Part shown: piece by piece, positions 30,801 to 43,500 of the stretch
Layout of the letters: each line of letters begins with the position of its first letter
Numbering within the stretch: position 1 is the stretch's first letter
Source of the DNA: Pogonophryne albipinna
Lineage: Eukaryota; Chordata; Actinopteri; Perciformes; Artedidraconidae
Direction of reading: 5' to 3'
Assembly (NCBI GenBank): GCA_028583405.1
Contig: CM053260.1
Location: 13,538,660 to 13,602,659 of the forward strand
Length of the DNA: 64,000 bases
Notes under the pieces: model-generated
Databases searched by the model: none
What the model was told of the DNA's origin: nothing
What the model saw: the letters and a program-made list of their open reading frames with translations, nothing else
Position numbers and translations under genes: made by a program

Positions 30801-33311
30801 CTGCTCCTTTAGTTTCTTTCTTTCCTCTCTATGTGCCTCTCTTTAGCTCCCACTTTCTATATACCTGTTTAGTGACACGCCCTGTGGCAACCAGGACAAC
30901 TTTCCCCCCACGCCCACTCCTGCTTTTCATCTTTTCCCCCCTTATGTACAAACGTAAGCAGTAGGAGGGGGAGGGGAATACAAACTGCACCTTAGGCTTC
31001 AGGTAATGAACCAGGTGAGTCCATGGAGCTCTCACTCCACCTGATGGCCAACAGCTAGCAGAGGAAAGTGTGTGGAGTTGCACTCTGTGACTGAAAGGAG
31101 AACAAAACAGCCCTCAGTGTGAGAGCCCTTTGCTCCCTCTGAGCCCACACTGCCTTTGTAGCCGACATGAGTTTACAATACTCACTTCCTGAATGTAAAA
31201 GTGTGCTTTGGCCAGAGGAGGTAGGAATGTAAACCCTACATAAAAATGGACCATGACAGCAGTGATGTGATATGAAGTTCATGCTTCTCACCAAACTGCT
31301 CTACACACTCAGATTGGATTATTAATAAGAGCTGCCCTATGTTATCTTTAACCCTGCAGGGATTTCTCCATGGACAGCTCTTCTGCCTGTCTGAGGAAGG
31401 ACAGTCTGTGTCATGTGAGATGGGAACTCAGATGTGTGCAGAGTAAATAAGGTTAAGGCTGGTCCTGTTTGCCTGCCAGGGCTATTTAGGCCTGAACCCT
31501 GAGGCAGGTGGTACAACGAAAACAGATAGGGCTGCAACTGAATTAAATCAGCCTGCAGAGCACGGCTGGATATAATCTTATAATGGAATTTTTGGTTTAT
31601 GAGCTCTTGAGTGCCATAACTAGCATACTAAAGCACGAGTGTATGCATAAAGTGTGTGAGTGTTTGTGCAAAAAAAAAGGCGAGTTAAACCACTTGAAGA
31701 CGTGACAGCAGTTCAGAGCAAGCATGCCATTTGTCCTGCCTGTCAGAGGCTGGCGCTCAGTGTTCAGCTCCGTCCACAGATCACATGTGCTCTAACTAGA
31801 TACTTGTCACATGAGGCAATGGATATGTCCATCACAGGCTGACACCTGAAGGATTACTGCCAGGCTCGTTTCTCTCTGACTGATCAGAGCTGAGACAAAA
31901 GATTGAAATCTATCTCTCCTATCGTGCATACAATCAACTCCCAATTGAAGTTAATCTACATATTGAAGCTATATGATTTCTGTCTGGTCATCATTGTAGT
32001 ATTACAGTTATAATATCAAATGGAGCCAAATGATTAGAACTTTTAGAGATGCCAATTACTCCCACTGATACTTGAGCATGTCTGATTAAAGCTGATTTTA
32101 ACTTGTCTTAAGAGCTACAGCGTCTAAAATCAGATACAAATTGGTATCAAATGTAGCACTTCATAATTCCAAGGTCACGCTGTAGCCCAACTCTCAGCCA
32201 CACTGAATTTTATTCACAGCTTTGCTTTTATCCTGACAGTTCTTTAGTCTGAAATGTTCCAGCCTGTATCACTATGTCATTAATTTGCTCACATTTAAGC
32301 CAGAAGAAATCCTTCTTTTTCTACCCTACACTGTATTGCTCCAGCTTCTCTCAGCTGCACGCGGTTGACCTGTCAGTCTGCATTATCAGTGCTGGGGAGC
32401 GTTGATAGAGAGCCGGGGCTGAGTGGTATTAAGATATTGGCTAGCCTTGAGAGAGAAGAAGGTGAAATAAAAAAAAGGAGGAGGGGGACTAAAAGCAGCT
32501 ATGGGCACTGTGGGAAGAAGAGAATGAGCGACTGAGGTCAACGCTGTCAGCGCCGCCTATTGTTGGTGGAAGTGACATGAGGCTTGTCTAATAGCCGCTG
32601 AGCAAGCGCTGTCGACTTCAGAGGGATAGATGGGATGAAGAGACTGGAGTTAAAATGATTACAATAATTACACTGCAGACACTCGGGTTTGGCATTGGTG
32701 TGAGAACAATAGAGAATAACAGTGGTGATTATGATGAGAGAAAGGAGTGAACAACAAAACAGTTGCGATCGATATACTTTATGATCAGTACCTTTTTGCG
32801 GTGTGTAATATTACAGGCAGGCCAGTTTGATTACTCCACACGAGAGAGACCGAGAGAGACTATTACCCCGAGCCACACAGGCCTCTTTATAAAGAAATGT
32901 GTTGTCCAACTGATGGCGGTAATTGGAGAATATAACTGGCCTTGCTACAATGATGTAATTTGAGATAAAAACCGAGCTCTGGTGCAATAAGCTTCAATAA
33001 AGCTCTGTTCAGATTAAAGCAATCTGCAAAGTAAAGTGCTTTTCTGCGGCAAGTAGTCAATCCAGTCTTGTGCATCTGTGCTATGCATTGGGTGACAAAA
33101 CATGTTATTTAGCTGTGAGCTGTGAGTCACCAGGTACAGGGAGCTGTTATCAGATTGTTCTCACACGTTAAGCCTGCACAGGCCTTTGCTCCAGTGTTAA
33201 CCTCCCAGTCAAGCTGACAGCTCTGTGTCTTTTAACTGCCACGATGAATCGCTGTGCACACTTCCTGCTGTCACCAAGGCAACACCTTGTATATTTGGAG
33301 CCTCACCGTAC

Positions 33312-33419
33312 CTTTGCCTAGCGAGCAGTCCGGGGTGCCAAAGTCCATCAGGCTGGATATCTCTGTCGGGTAGCACATGTCCCTCACCACCGTCTTCTGT
33401 CTGTGGTGCATCGATGGAT
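33312..33419 (-). CDS. Candidate 108-nt cassette exon, possibly kazrin
   Basis: The minus strand has a good acceptor (TTTCTACCCCCTGCAG, ending 33,420) and a donor AAAG|GTACGG (33,311), with a second possible donor ACG|GTGAGG four codon-bases further on (exon end 33,307). The segment is 108 nt, a multiple of three, with phase 1 at both ends. It could therefore sit between a distant first exon and the exon at 19,090 without shifting frame. In that frame it reads PSMHHRQKTVVRDMCYPTEI, then SLMDFGTPDCSLGK. Internal Met codons could also make it a first exon. I recognise no domain. Other frames are open too, so coding status is uncertain. Confidence 0.38.
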
Positions 33420-34428
33420 CTGCAGGGGGTAGAAATGAACATTTACACTCAGAACATCCGATCAATCAAATGTTTATTCTATCGTCAAAACGTCTTATTC
33501 ATATTCTCACAGCCAGGTTGTTGTAATGTGTTGGACTCATACTAATAGTGTGTGGGCAGGGCACAGCCGTGAAGCAGGCCTGTTGTCTTAGATGATTCAT
33601 TCTGACATGAGGTCAATTCGACACGCACTCTTGAGCTTTCAGAGACGTTGCAAATATGAATCTGTCCTACAAATCACTGCAATGGTTTATGGCATTTCAA
33701 AGCCATAATGAGGCAAACATTGTATTAGTAATGATCCAGGCTTGTTTCATTATTCAAAAATGCTTGTCCAATTCTTTTTCTCCTTTTCGTCCTTTTCATG
33801 ATCAATGATTTTTTATATTTCATTCAATTTCCCTTCTCTTTGTCTCTATTTTTCATCTATTTATGTGACTCTAATATACTCCACTGATCCTTTTCTATAC
33901 ATGCAGCTAAACACACTGACCAAAGACTTCTAAGAGCTCCAGTAACTGAGGTTCAACATTTCCTTTCCTCTCACTCAGTAATTTATTTGCAGAGTTCAAG
34001 AAGAAGTGAACAGAACTGGTTAGAAATCATCAAGGTCCATTGCTTTTCCTCCACCTCATTTTCTAAATGTTTCACCTCCATTTGTAACGAATGAAACGCT
34101 ACAAAAACAACAAGGATTATTGGAGGCAACAATATCCTTGCTGTTTGGAGAATGATTTTGTAGAACAGATACCGTAGCATTACAACGAAAATTGTAATTT
34201 TAAAGATTTTATTGATCTGACCGATCTTCTAACCAAAGAAATGTTACAGCTGTTGTGAATCCCTCTAATGCTACAAATGTTGGATTTCATGCCAGATGAA
34301 GGTGTGACAGCACCTACTGGTTAGAGCAAATCGGGCCAGGGAGTTAAGTTTTGGGGCAAATGGCCCCTTCCTTCCCTACTTCTGGCGTCCTTGCTCCAAA
34401 CTCTCAACTGTACACCTCATCGTCACAC

Positions 34429-34452
34429 GCTGCTGCTGCTGCTGCTGCTGCT
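34429..34452. repeat. (GCT)8 microsatellite
   Basis: Eight perfect GCT/CTG units in otherwise non-coding DNA. Confidence 0.9.
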
Positions 34453-37400
34453 AATGAAACAAGTTGATTAGTTTAACCATGAACCTGTCCATGAGTGCAG
34501 CAATTTGCGTCTGGCTTCAGGTTCCTTATGAGTAGTGCCATCTGCTCAACCACTCATCCTCAACAATGATTTCATCTTCCCTCTAATCTGCATATTTTTG
34601 ACAGATTCATTATCCTGACCGTATCAGTGACCTGCCACTCCCTACTCCCTCCTCCCTCCTCCTGACCTGTCAATAACTGTTAAGGTGTGGGGTGTTGACC
34701 TTTCCCTTCAGTGTTTAATATGGAGATTGGACAACGGGCAAGCTCATGCTCGGCCGCTCAAAGGCTGCTTTACTTAGCACAAACAATAATGAGAGAGAGA
34801 GAGAGAAAGAGAGGGAATAAAGCTGCTGGCGGGCAGACAAATAAACAGGCAATCTATGCTTGCACTTATTTAAATGTGTTGATGCTTTGTGCATTTAAAA
34901 ATAAAAACCTCAATACGTAAATGTATGGTAACCCAGCCTGGTTTGGGAAGGCAAATGTCATCACTTTTAAAAGAGCATCCTGTCAAATGAGAAAAATAAG
35001 CAAAGGATTCATTTGGATATTTGTCCATCATTTGATGAAAACACATCACCCTGGTGACTTCTACAGAATTTAGTCATGTGAACTTTTCATTGGTTTCAAT
35101 AACCTCCCATTCCCAAGGGGTCCGTTGCATTTCAAGGGGAAAACACCCTGTCAGTGTCCTTGCTGGAAAGCAAGTGAATGGCCAAAGAGAGGTATATCCT
35201 GAGGAGTGTGCAGTATATCTTCCAGCTCTTTTCTGCCTGGATAAACCTCTGCAGTCAGAGGTTAAACGTTATGGAAAGGCTGGGCAGGTCTATCTTTTAT
35301 CTAACTGACCAACCAAAGCAGAAGAGGAGCACAAACAACAGGACAATGATGCCAGTGCCAAAACAATCTGCTGGATTTTAGGCATCTTTTAGAGATATTT
35401 ATTATCTCAAAAGGCCTGTTCTCGGTATCTTAATCAAATGCGAAGTGCTATAAAGGTGACAAAATAAAGCTTTTTTGCACTCAAAAGTAAGGTCAAAATG
35501 TTAATTTATTCATTTACATTATTGAAGGGAATAAAAGGATTTGTGCTGACTGGTCCTGAATTACAGTGATATGTCCCATTCTGTTATATGGAAACATCTT
35601 TCAAAAATAAGGTGTTCACTTCGATCGATTAGATTAAATCAAGACCTATTTTGAAGCATATATATTGACAGGTAGTAGCAGCTATGGTGTATTAAAGTAA
35701 TGATAGCAAATTCACTGAAGTAGGGCCATATAGAAAATAAAACTAGGACACTTCAAGGTTAAATTGGTAACTTTTACAAAAAAAAAATGTTTTTATCATA
35801 TTTGCTGAAAATGCCACTGAATCCCAAAGGAAGCAAGACAGATAATTATAAACATTCAATTCCTCTGCCTCTTCCTCCTCATTAAAACGCTGGCAAGGAA
35901 AACAACTAATCAGAACCGACGAGTCTCTAACAGTGTCAATAACAAACACAAATATGTATCCAAAAACATTTTCTGCAAGGAAGTGGGCAACACAGTAACA
36001 GAATATTGATTCATTACAATTAGGTGCAAACAGCCTTTTATTAGCAATTTGTAAATAAATTCTCCATCTCGAGATGTTTTCCCAACTGAATAAAGTATGC
36101 ACAGATAGTGTCAAACATTATTATGTAAATGTCTCCCTTTTGATTACTGTATGTTTTTTCCTCAAAGGAGCAAAACAAGATATTTCATTTATAAATTGGA
36201 TCTATTTGTCTGTGGCAAAAATATGCATCTCCATTTAACTGGAAAGTGTGCTTGCCAGCTATTTAATAAATAACAGAGACTTCCTTATAGACGGCGAGGG
36301 AAAAACCCAGCCCTGACAGCATCACCGGGGAAAATACTCACTAGATACTAATGAGAATATGCCGCGGGTGTGTGACTGCAGAAACACCCCTGGGTGTGGA
36401 AGAAAGTCAGAGAGGCTATCCAAACATCTGACACAACTTCCCTTCCTCGCCAACACTCAGCAGAGAGACGCAGACGACACCATGGAAAGAGGAGACAAAC
36501 GCTCAGTGGGAGTTATAGCGGGTATTCAAGCAGAAATGCGAGGAAACTATCATTGGTTGTGCAGACAGCTCATCATTGCCCACCCTCAGCCAACCTTTAA
36601 TTACACTGGCATTCAGTCTGTCATGCAGGCAGCTGACACACTCCTTCCTGTATCAGTCATCGTCCCGGAAAAAGACGAGAACATCACCGCGGTACTATGG
36701 AGGCACAACACTGAGACGCAGTCCTGCTGAGTGCAATAACAGGGCTGCGTGTGTTGATTCTCTCGGAGACAAACATGTTTAGCTACCACTTACAATCATT
36801 TATGACTAAAAACATGCTGTAATCAGACTGCGTGTGTTTGTGTGTGTGTCAAAGACCTAGCTTTGCGAGTTGATTGGCTTTTAGCAGACTTGAAGAACAA
36901 AAGGTTATGTAATGATCGTTTAGTGTTGATTGGGGGTTTGGGGCACATTAAAATAGAGCAATTCAAAGCTTCTACAATGGATTCTTAGGGAAATATTTAG
37001 CTTGTGGTATGTACTTAGAAAAGAGATATTAAAAACAGAAGTATCAGAACAAAAGTGGTGGTACAAAGAGTAACCCTGGTACAAAACATATAAGAGTTGA
37101 GATGTTTTACAGGACAAATTATATAATTTCTTAATCAGAAAGTGTAAAGCCCTTAATAATGTTACCCTTTTCTCTACTACACAGTAATTATTCCCATTGT
37201 CATGAGTGACAATAGCCACAGTGTTTGAATGTCTATTATTTCTTGCTTTGAAATTGGCACAGTTTAATGTGTGAAGAATTTGAAACGCTATCTAAATTAA
37301 ATTTCACAGCATTGGCGACACTGAATACATTAACAATGCTAAATGATGTGATGCCTTTAATGATGCTTCTAAACTTTGGCGCACGACAGAGCCAAAGAAA

Positions 37401-39766
37401 CCCGGCGTGGTTACATAAGTCAACAGGATGGAGTTTGGTTGCGATATTAAGTGTTTGAACAATGGCAAGGGAAACTCCTCATCCCTGTCCTTGATGTTCA
37501 CAGGTCTCTTCTGGTATTATCAGGCACACACACATGGAGCTCAGCCAAATCCCACGTACAGAGTACTGACAAGGCGCTCCCACAGCACAACGCATCTCCA
37601 CTGGTTGGTATCACTAAATCAGGTGGCAACGATAATTTGCTCCTTCAGCTAGATATAAAATCACAAAACTCAACAATTGGGCTAAACCAGAAAAACGACA
37701 AATTGAAGCTTCCATAAACACAGGCTGTGAATGTGTCAGACCACAGCATTGGAAAACTTTGTGTGAAAGTTGACTTAGTATTTAACACGCTGTTTACACT
37801 GTAAGAAAAGCAACATGTCTCCCGTGGGAAATATTGCATATACTATGTATGGGAGGTCGAGCTGTCACATCTCCATTATACCACCCCAACATGCAGCCAT
37901 AACACTGCAGCAAAATGTCCTCCCTCTCTGATACTTTCCTTTACCCGGAGCTGTAAACTTCCTGTCTATTAATCTGTGCTTATAATCATACATGTCACAG
38001 GGAATCAATACTCGCAGTGCTCACAGAACATTAGGCCTGAACGACTGCTCCAAGGCTGTGTGATCCACAGCCATTGGAGTTGTTGGTGTGCTGCCGTTAA
38101 AAGCAAAAGAGCAGCCAGCCCTGAGGAAAAACATACAGAGAAAAATAAGTCTGTTCAGGGACATAGCCATGACATCAATGATGAGGAATTGTTGCGGAAG
38201 ATGAGTGTCCACCAGGGTCACCGGTGTTATGGCTGCGCTCCACTCTGCGAGCATGTTGCATTTCTCTTGCATAAAGGATTTCAGTGTCAAAGGACGAACT
38301 AAAGGCAGTGTTATAAAAAGCAACATGTAAAGAGATGGGGTGTGCTGAGAGGCTCTCACTAACCTCCAGAAGTCCTGTTCAGTGTCAGTGTTAAAATGTA
38401 GCTGCAGAAGCTTAATTACTAGACTGAGAGATGGGCAATAGGAGAATATGTTGTGTAATAAGATGTTTTTATGTAGCTATGGATAATAATAATAATAATC
38501 CATAATATCTCAGGATGTATGAGGGCATTGTGGCTTAATGTGGACCAGTTGAATGGCACTTTGGATTTTCTAATCGATGTGATAAAGTTTAGTTTAGATT
38601 CATTGGTCCAAAGCAACATACACACAAGGTAAAAGTTAATTTTGTAAAAAGAAAAGCAAGGCAGGGCTTTTTATGATTTATTTTAACCTTTAATTTGACT
38701 TTAAAACCACTTGAAGCCTCCCTTTAATATCTTCATTTCTTATGTTACATTAAGAAAAACTCTGTTATAGAGACAGAACTGCATCTGGCGAAGAATCATG
38801 TGGAAGACCCTCACCTGTCTACGTAAATCTCAGTCAAAATAATTTTAACACAGTCCCTTAACTGTTTCTCAGTGGATTTTGCAAGATGCTATGACAATAT
38901 GCATTGGTATAAAATTGTAATGTGAACATGTTTATTCATATCATATGGTCCTAACAAGTCAATGCAATCATAATGCAAGAGGAAAATTGCAGAATAATAA
39001 GAGTATCAAAGTCTGTGCATGGAATTTTTTTTTAAGGCTGATAGCTGACTAATTGGTAATTTTGGTCTTAGTCAAATAGGACATTTTTTGAATGCTAAGA
39101 CTGATTATTAAGCAATGTATAAGCACATCTTTGGTATAAAATATTAAGATTAAATCAACTAATTAAGCAAAAAGCTGAACAACTAGAAAATTACTTTCTG
39201 TAGTCGAGGAAAGCTTTACATTGTTTATATTCAAGTAACCAGGGGAACCTTGAATGAGTATCCCTTTAATCAATAGTTAAATGTCACATACCAAATCTGC
39301 TCAAAACAATATAATAATGGTACAGAGCTCAACCCTGTGATTACACTGAGCTTTGTTGTGCTGAAACCAAAACAGCTGAAGGGCTCAAGAGAGCAGAACG
39401 CACCTCAGTTGATTATTCATAACCATGCCATCAGGAAAACAAGGTTAAGGTATATGCACAACCTTGGCGTCACTATGGGATGGTGTACATAGCTACGGTA
39501 CTGATACATCCTCCCATATGACTGGTAGGATGATGTTGGTGGCTGGTGAATAATCACAGAGGGGCTGGCTTGCCAATAGGGAACAGTGAGGGACTACAGC
39601 TTAACGACGACTGATCTGTGCAACACTATGTAAAAAAAAAATTACATTATCCTTCAAGCTGGCTACTGTATATACGAAGACATGAGCCAGATGTAGGCAT
39701 CAGGCATTTGTAATCATTATTGTGGCTCAACCAGTGAAAAATGTGGAATCCATTATGGCCTAGATA
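34453..39766. other. Non-coding region, no gene seen
   Basis: No exon could be supported. Open frames occur on both strands at 36,359-36,730 and 37,267-37,839, but they lack recognisable domains and paired splice signals. Likely kazrin upstream intron or intergenic DNA. Confidence 0.4.
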
Positions 39767-39847
39767 TTAGATGTTTCTGTAACCCCAAAGGATTAACTAG
39801 CGTAGGGGCGGTGGTAGTTAATCCTTTGGGGTTACAGAAACATCTAA
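39767..39847. repeat. Perfect 33-bp inverted repeat with 15-nt loop
   Basis: The left arm 39,767-39,799 (begins TTAGATGTTTCTG, ends GGATTAACTA) and the right arm 39,815-39,847 are exact reverse complements over all 33 bases. The G-rich loop GCGTAGGGGCGGTGG is at 39,800-39,814. Pairing stops abruptly on both sides (A at 39,766, C at 39,848). A transcript from either strand would form a long perfect hairpin. It could be a recent template-switch inversion duplicate, a miniature fold-back element or a small-RNA precursor; the sequence alone does not decide. Confidence 0.95.
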
Positions 39848-40169
39848 CAACACAGCCTCCTCGAGGAGAACCACAGTGAGCTCAAGGCTCGGTTGGACTG
39901 TGATGATGGAGAACAAATTCAAAACTGCATGTGGGATTTATTTTACCTTTAAATACTCAGTCAGCATATTTACTGAAGACAGCACTGTACAGTTGCCAAA
40001 GAAAAGTAAGATTAACATTAAATAGATGAAACGAAAAATCAACACAAATTCTGTTATTTCTATGCCATCTCTAAAATGCCATGAATGCTTCGAATTCCTC
40101 ACACACTGTGACCAAATGTGTGTAGGTGCATGTGTACAAAAACACAATACACAGATATACACACTAAAA

Positions 40170-40245
40170 CCCCTCTCATAGATATAGATATATAGATAGA
40201 TAGATGGATAAATACTCTATTGATCCCAATTTCGGAAATTATTTT
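40170..40245 (-). repeat. Non-LTR retroposon 3' tail
   Basis: Read on the minus strand, AATTTCCGAAATTGGGATCA, then ATAGAGTATTTATCCATCTATC and a TATC/ATCT repeat: the usual tail of a fish LINE/SINE family. The body may extend to about 40,500 but was not recognised. Confidence 0.45.
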
Positions 40246-40519
40246 GTTACAGAAGAAGCATCAGTGTGTTCAGACAAAAAAAAAATACTTAAAAAGTGGA
40301 ACAGAAAATGTACAACTAAAAATGTAAAGTACAAATATTATATAAAATATAAACAGTATTATTCTCACACACACAGACACATACACTTCAGGACTCATGG
40401 TGGAAACTGAGGGTCACAGCTGGTCAGAGCAGGGACCGTCTGCCCTGCCGTAACCTACAGGCTTTGCCGGACCAGCAAAGCTACTGTAGATGAGGGCAGA
40501 TTTAAATTGAAGATTAAGC

Positions 40520-43500
40520 AGAAAAATCTGCCTGGAAGAAATCCAGCACTGACACAACTAAAACAATTCCTCCAGCTCCTTGTGCCAAGGCCTTTCCTGC
40601 TTTTGGGCAAAGTTGTGATGAGGGCAGCAATGGGCCTGGCCTCGGCTCTTTAATATTGTCAGAGTGTGCGGGGACATTTGGAAAATGTGAGACGTTCGGC
40701 TGACCTCTATCCCCTTATGGGCATGGGAATTGATTAACAGTCTTTTCACACATGCCAGTCCTGCCACGCCCGTCCCATCTGCCTCGGCAAGATCCAAGCA
40801 AGACCCTCTTCTCTCTGGAGGGCCGATACTGGGCATCATCTCCCTTGTACTAAAAGATGGCTAGAGGGTGAGGCTTGGCCGCAATAGTTGAAAAGATTGA
40901 TCTATGCTTTCTAAACTAGCCCATATTTTTCACTCCGGTCTTCACAAACAAAAGGTCGATTAAAATGTTGTTTTATGAGGTAAAGAAGAGTTTGCAAGAA
41001 AAAAGAAACAGCTTTAAAAAACGAAATAACATCCCTAAAATGAAAGATTAAAGGGCTCCAGTGGAAGAGATGAGCCCTTTCTCCAGGGGAAACCTTCACT
41101 ACTCATCAAGCCGAATAATAAAACACAGTAACGCTGCCCTTGGAGTTAGTGGTGGGTGCAAAACATAGAGCAAATGATTTTCTGTTGGGGCTGCTATAGT
41201 ATAACAGCTAGCTATAGTATTTGAGGCATAGTTAGAAGTGCTGACCATGGGAGAAGCTGGGTAAAGGTGTGAATAATAGAACTAAGACTACCATGTTCAC
41301 TGGGCCCAGAGAAGCCAGCTGTACTGATTGAAGGACGGGACTCACTCATACAGGAAGCCGCACCGTCAGCGCTACCAGCGTACCACGTCTTCAAATAGAA
41401 TTTAATATCATCTGCAATGTACAACCGCTAAATGTAGCATAGCTTAACAAGCAGCTATATCTCTGCGGGAGGAAAAATGAAAGTCAAATAAAAAAATGGT
41501 ACATGATTTATTTATTTTAAAGGATGCTATTGGGGTTTGACATCTTGCTTTTGTTATAAATAGCACTTGCTTGGTAGAGTTGCCACTACTGTCTGTTACA
41601 CTTGCTAATTGCAGGAGAAAAGCAGAGAGAACACAAAACCATGCTGTGCTTCTGGCATCAAGCAACATATGAAAAAAACCCACAAGTGCTCTTCTGCTGT
41701 CTTGGACCCGACAACAAAGTCTTGAGCTATTAGTCAACATTTGTTCTCATGCTGTAACACTTCTCAAACTGGCCAGCACACAATTAGGTAGAGAGGTGTG
41801 AAATAAGTAATTTATGATGAACACATTTTCCTGGCAGGTCTGCAATTTAATCAAATGTGACACAATTTTCCTGTTTACTGATTATTTAAAAAGGTAAACT
41901 CCTTTAAAATGTATTTAAAAAATCATTTAGATGTTTCTGTTGGCATTAGAACTCCTCAGCTTGAATCATTATAGCAGCAGGGGTGAGGAATACATAAATG
42001 TCTGATTCAGATAATTATACATGATATTCCCTGAGGAGAATCTTGGCTTTATTTCAATGTAGGTTATCCCTGATTACAAACAAACATGTCATTAAGTATA
42101 AAGCACGAGGTAACTACAAAAGTAATGAACAAGTTTGTACAAAAGTTTATGAAAAAACACACACAGCAGCACTTTCAAGCAATTTCATCTAATCTACTCG
42201 ATCTCAAAACCCAAGTGTTTTCTCAAGGGGCACTGAAGAAATCTTGCACATCCCCTGCGGTCAGCAACGTGTTATCGTTATTTTAAGTACCTTGACTGCC
42301 ATGGGAATCAATAAGTGTTTATAGGGATTTAGCTCACACTGAGGTGACCCAAGTGTTTCACCCGTAGGTAAAGGCTGGAATTTAGCTGAACGGGTCTCTC
42401 ACACCTTAAGTGCAGATTCGACATTATGCCGAGCAATGTCAAATATTTCCCATGTAGAGCGAGCGTCTGTGCTTCTTTATGCAGCTGCAGGAGCCATCGC
42501 TGTCCACATATTTGCCATAGTTCAACTTAATTAAACGCTGACCCTAAATAGGTTGACCTCCAAATAGTTGGTCATGACAGGAGGAGAAAGTTAAGCTACA
42601 ACAATACTGAGAGAGAGAAGGTGGAAAAGTTCAGTTAATATACAAATTCTGCTGATATTTTACAGTTTGATCTTATTGTTAAACCTCTCAGGTACATAAT
42701 GAGAGAGGAGAAGGACAATAGAAGATTAATCTATGTATATTGTGATTATTTACATTTAGATGAGCCTTAGTGTGTAGCATCCTACTGTAGTTAGCTTTCT
42801 GGTGCTAAATCTTTGCTAAAAAATAAACAATCCCGATGTTGTTTCCAAGCTTGGAAGTAAACGGTAGCAAACATTGCAATTAAATATCCATGTTATATTG
42901 TTATCCACAGTGCAATTAATGCTGGATTTTAAACATATTATTTAATATAGCTATTCATAGCCACGTGTGGATTTAGGATTTAAGGGAACATGCCCAGAAT
43001 GCTCTTCCGGTAGAGAAAAACTTGATTTATTGCCCTCTTGGGGGCCTTAAAATGAAGAGAAAGGCTGCTCTACATAGCAGTAAACTCTCTGCACACTGTT
43101 GCAACACACATGTAGCAGGTGCCCTTTTTATCTTTCCAAACTAAAACTAAACATAATATGATTAAATCTCAACTTCTTATTTAGAATAGCGAAGGTGGCC
43201 TGACAACATGTCCTGAGTGTAAAGGACTTTACAGCATAAAGGTAAGCAACAGCAACACACTGTATACCCAGGATAAACAATGCATGGAGAAAATACATAG
43301 CTTGATTTAACAAGTGCGTCAGTGTGTCATGACGCCTTTGGGGGCTTGTTAAATACAATCCTGTTGTTAGCAGTCAGTTTGACACTGCAGTAAATGGGAC
43401 CTGCTCGGTTAAGGAGGAGGTTTTAGAAACATTATAAAAGATCATAGCAGGAGAAGATCCCTCCGGTTACTGCTCATATTACAACATCTGAATTACGTAA

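Noticed and set aside
36359..36730. Plus-strand 123-codon ATG frame
   Set aside because: No domain, no splice context and an overlapping open frame; likely chance.
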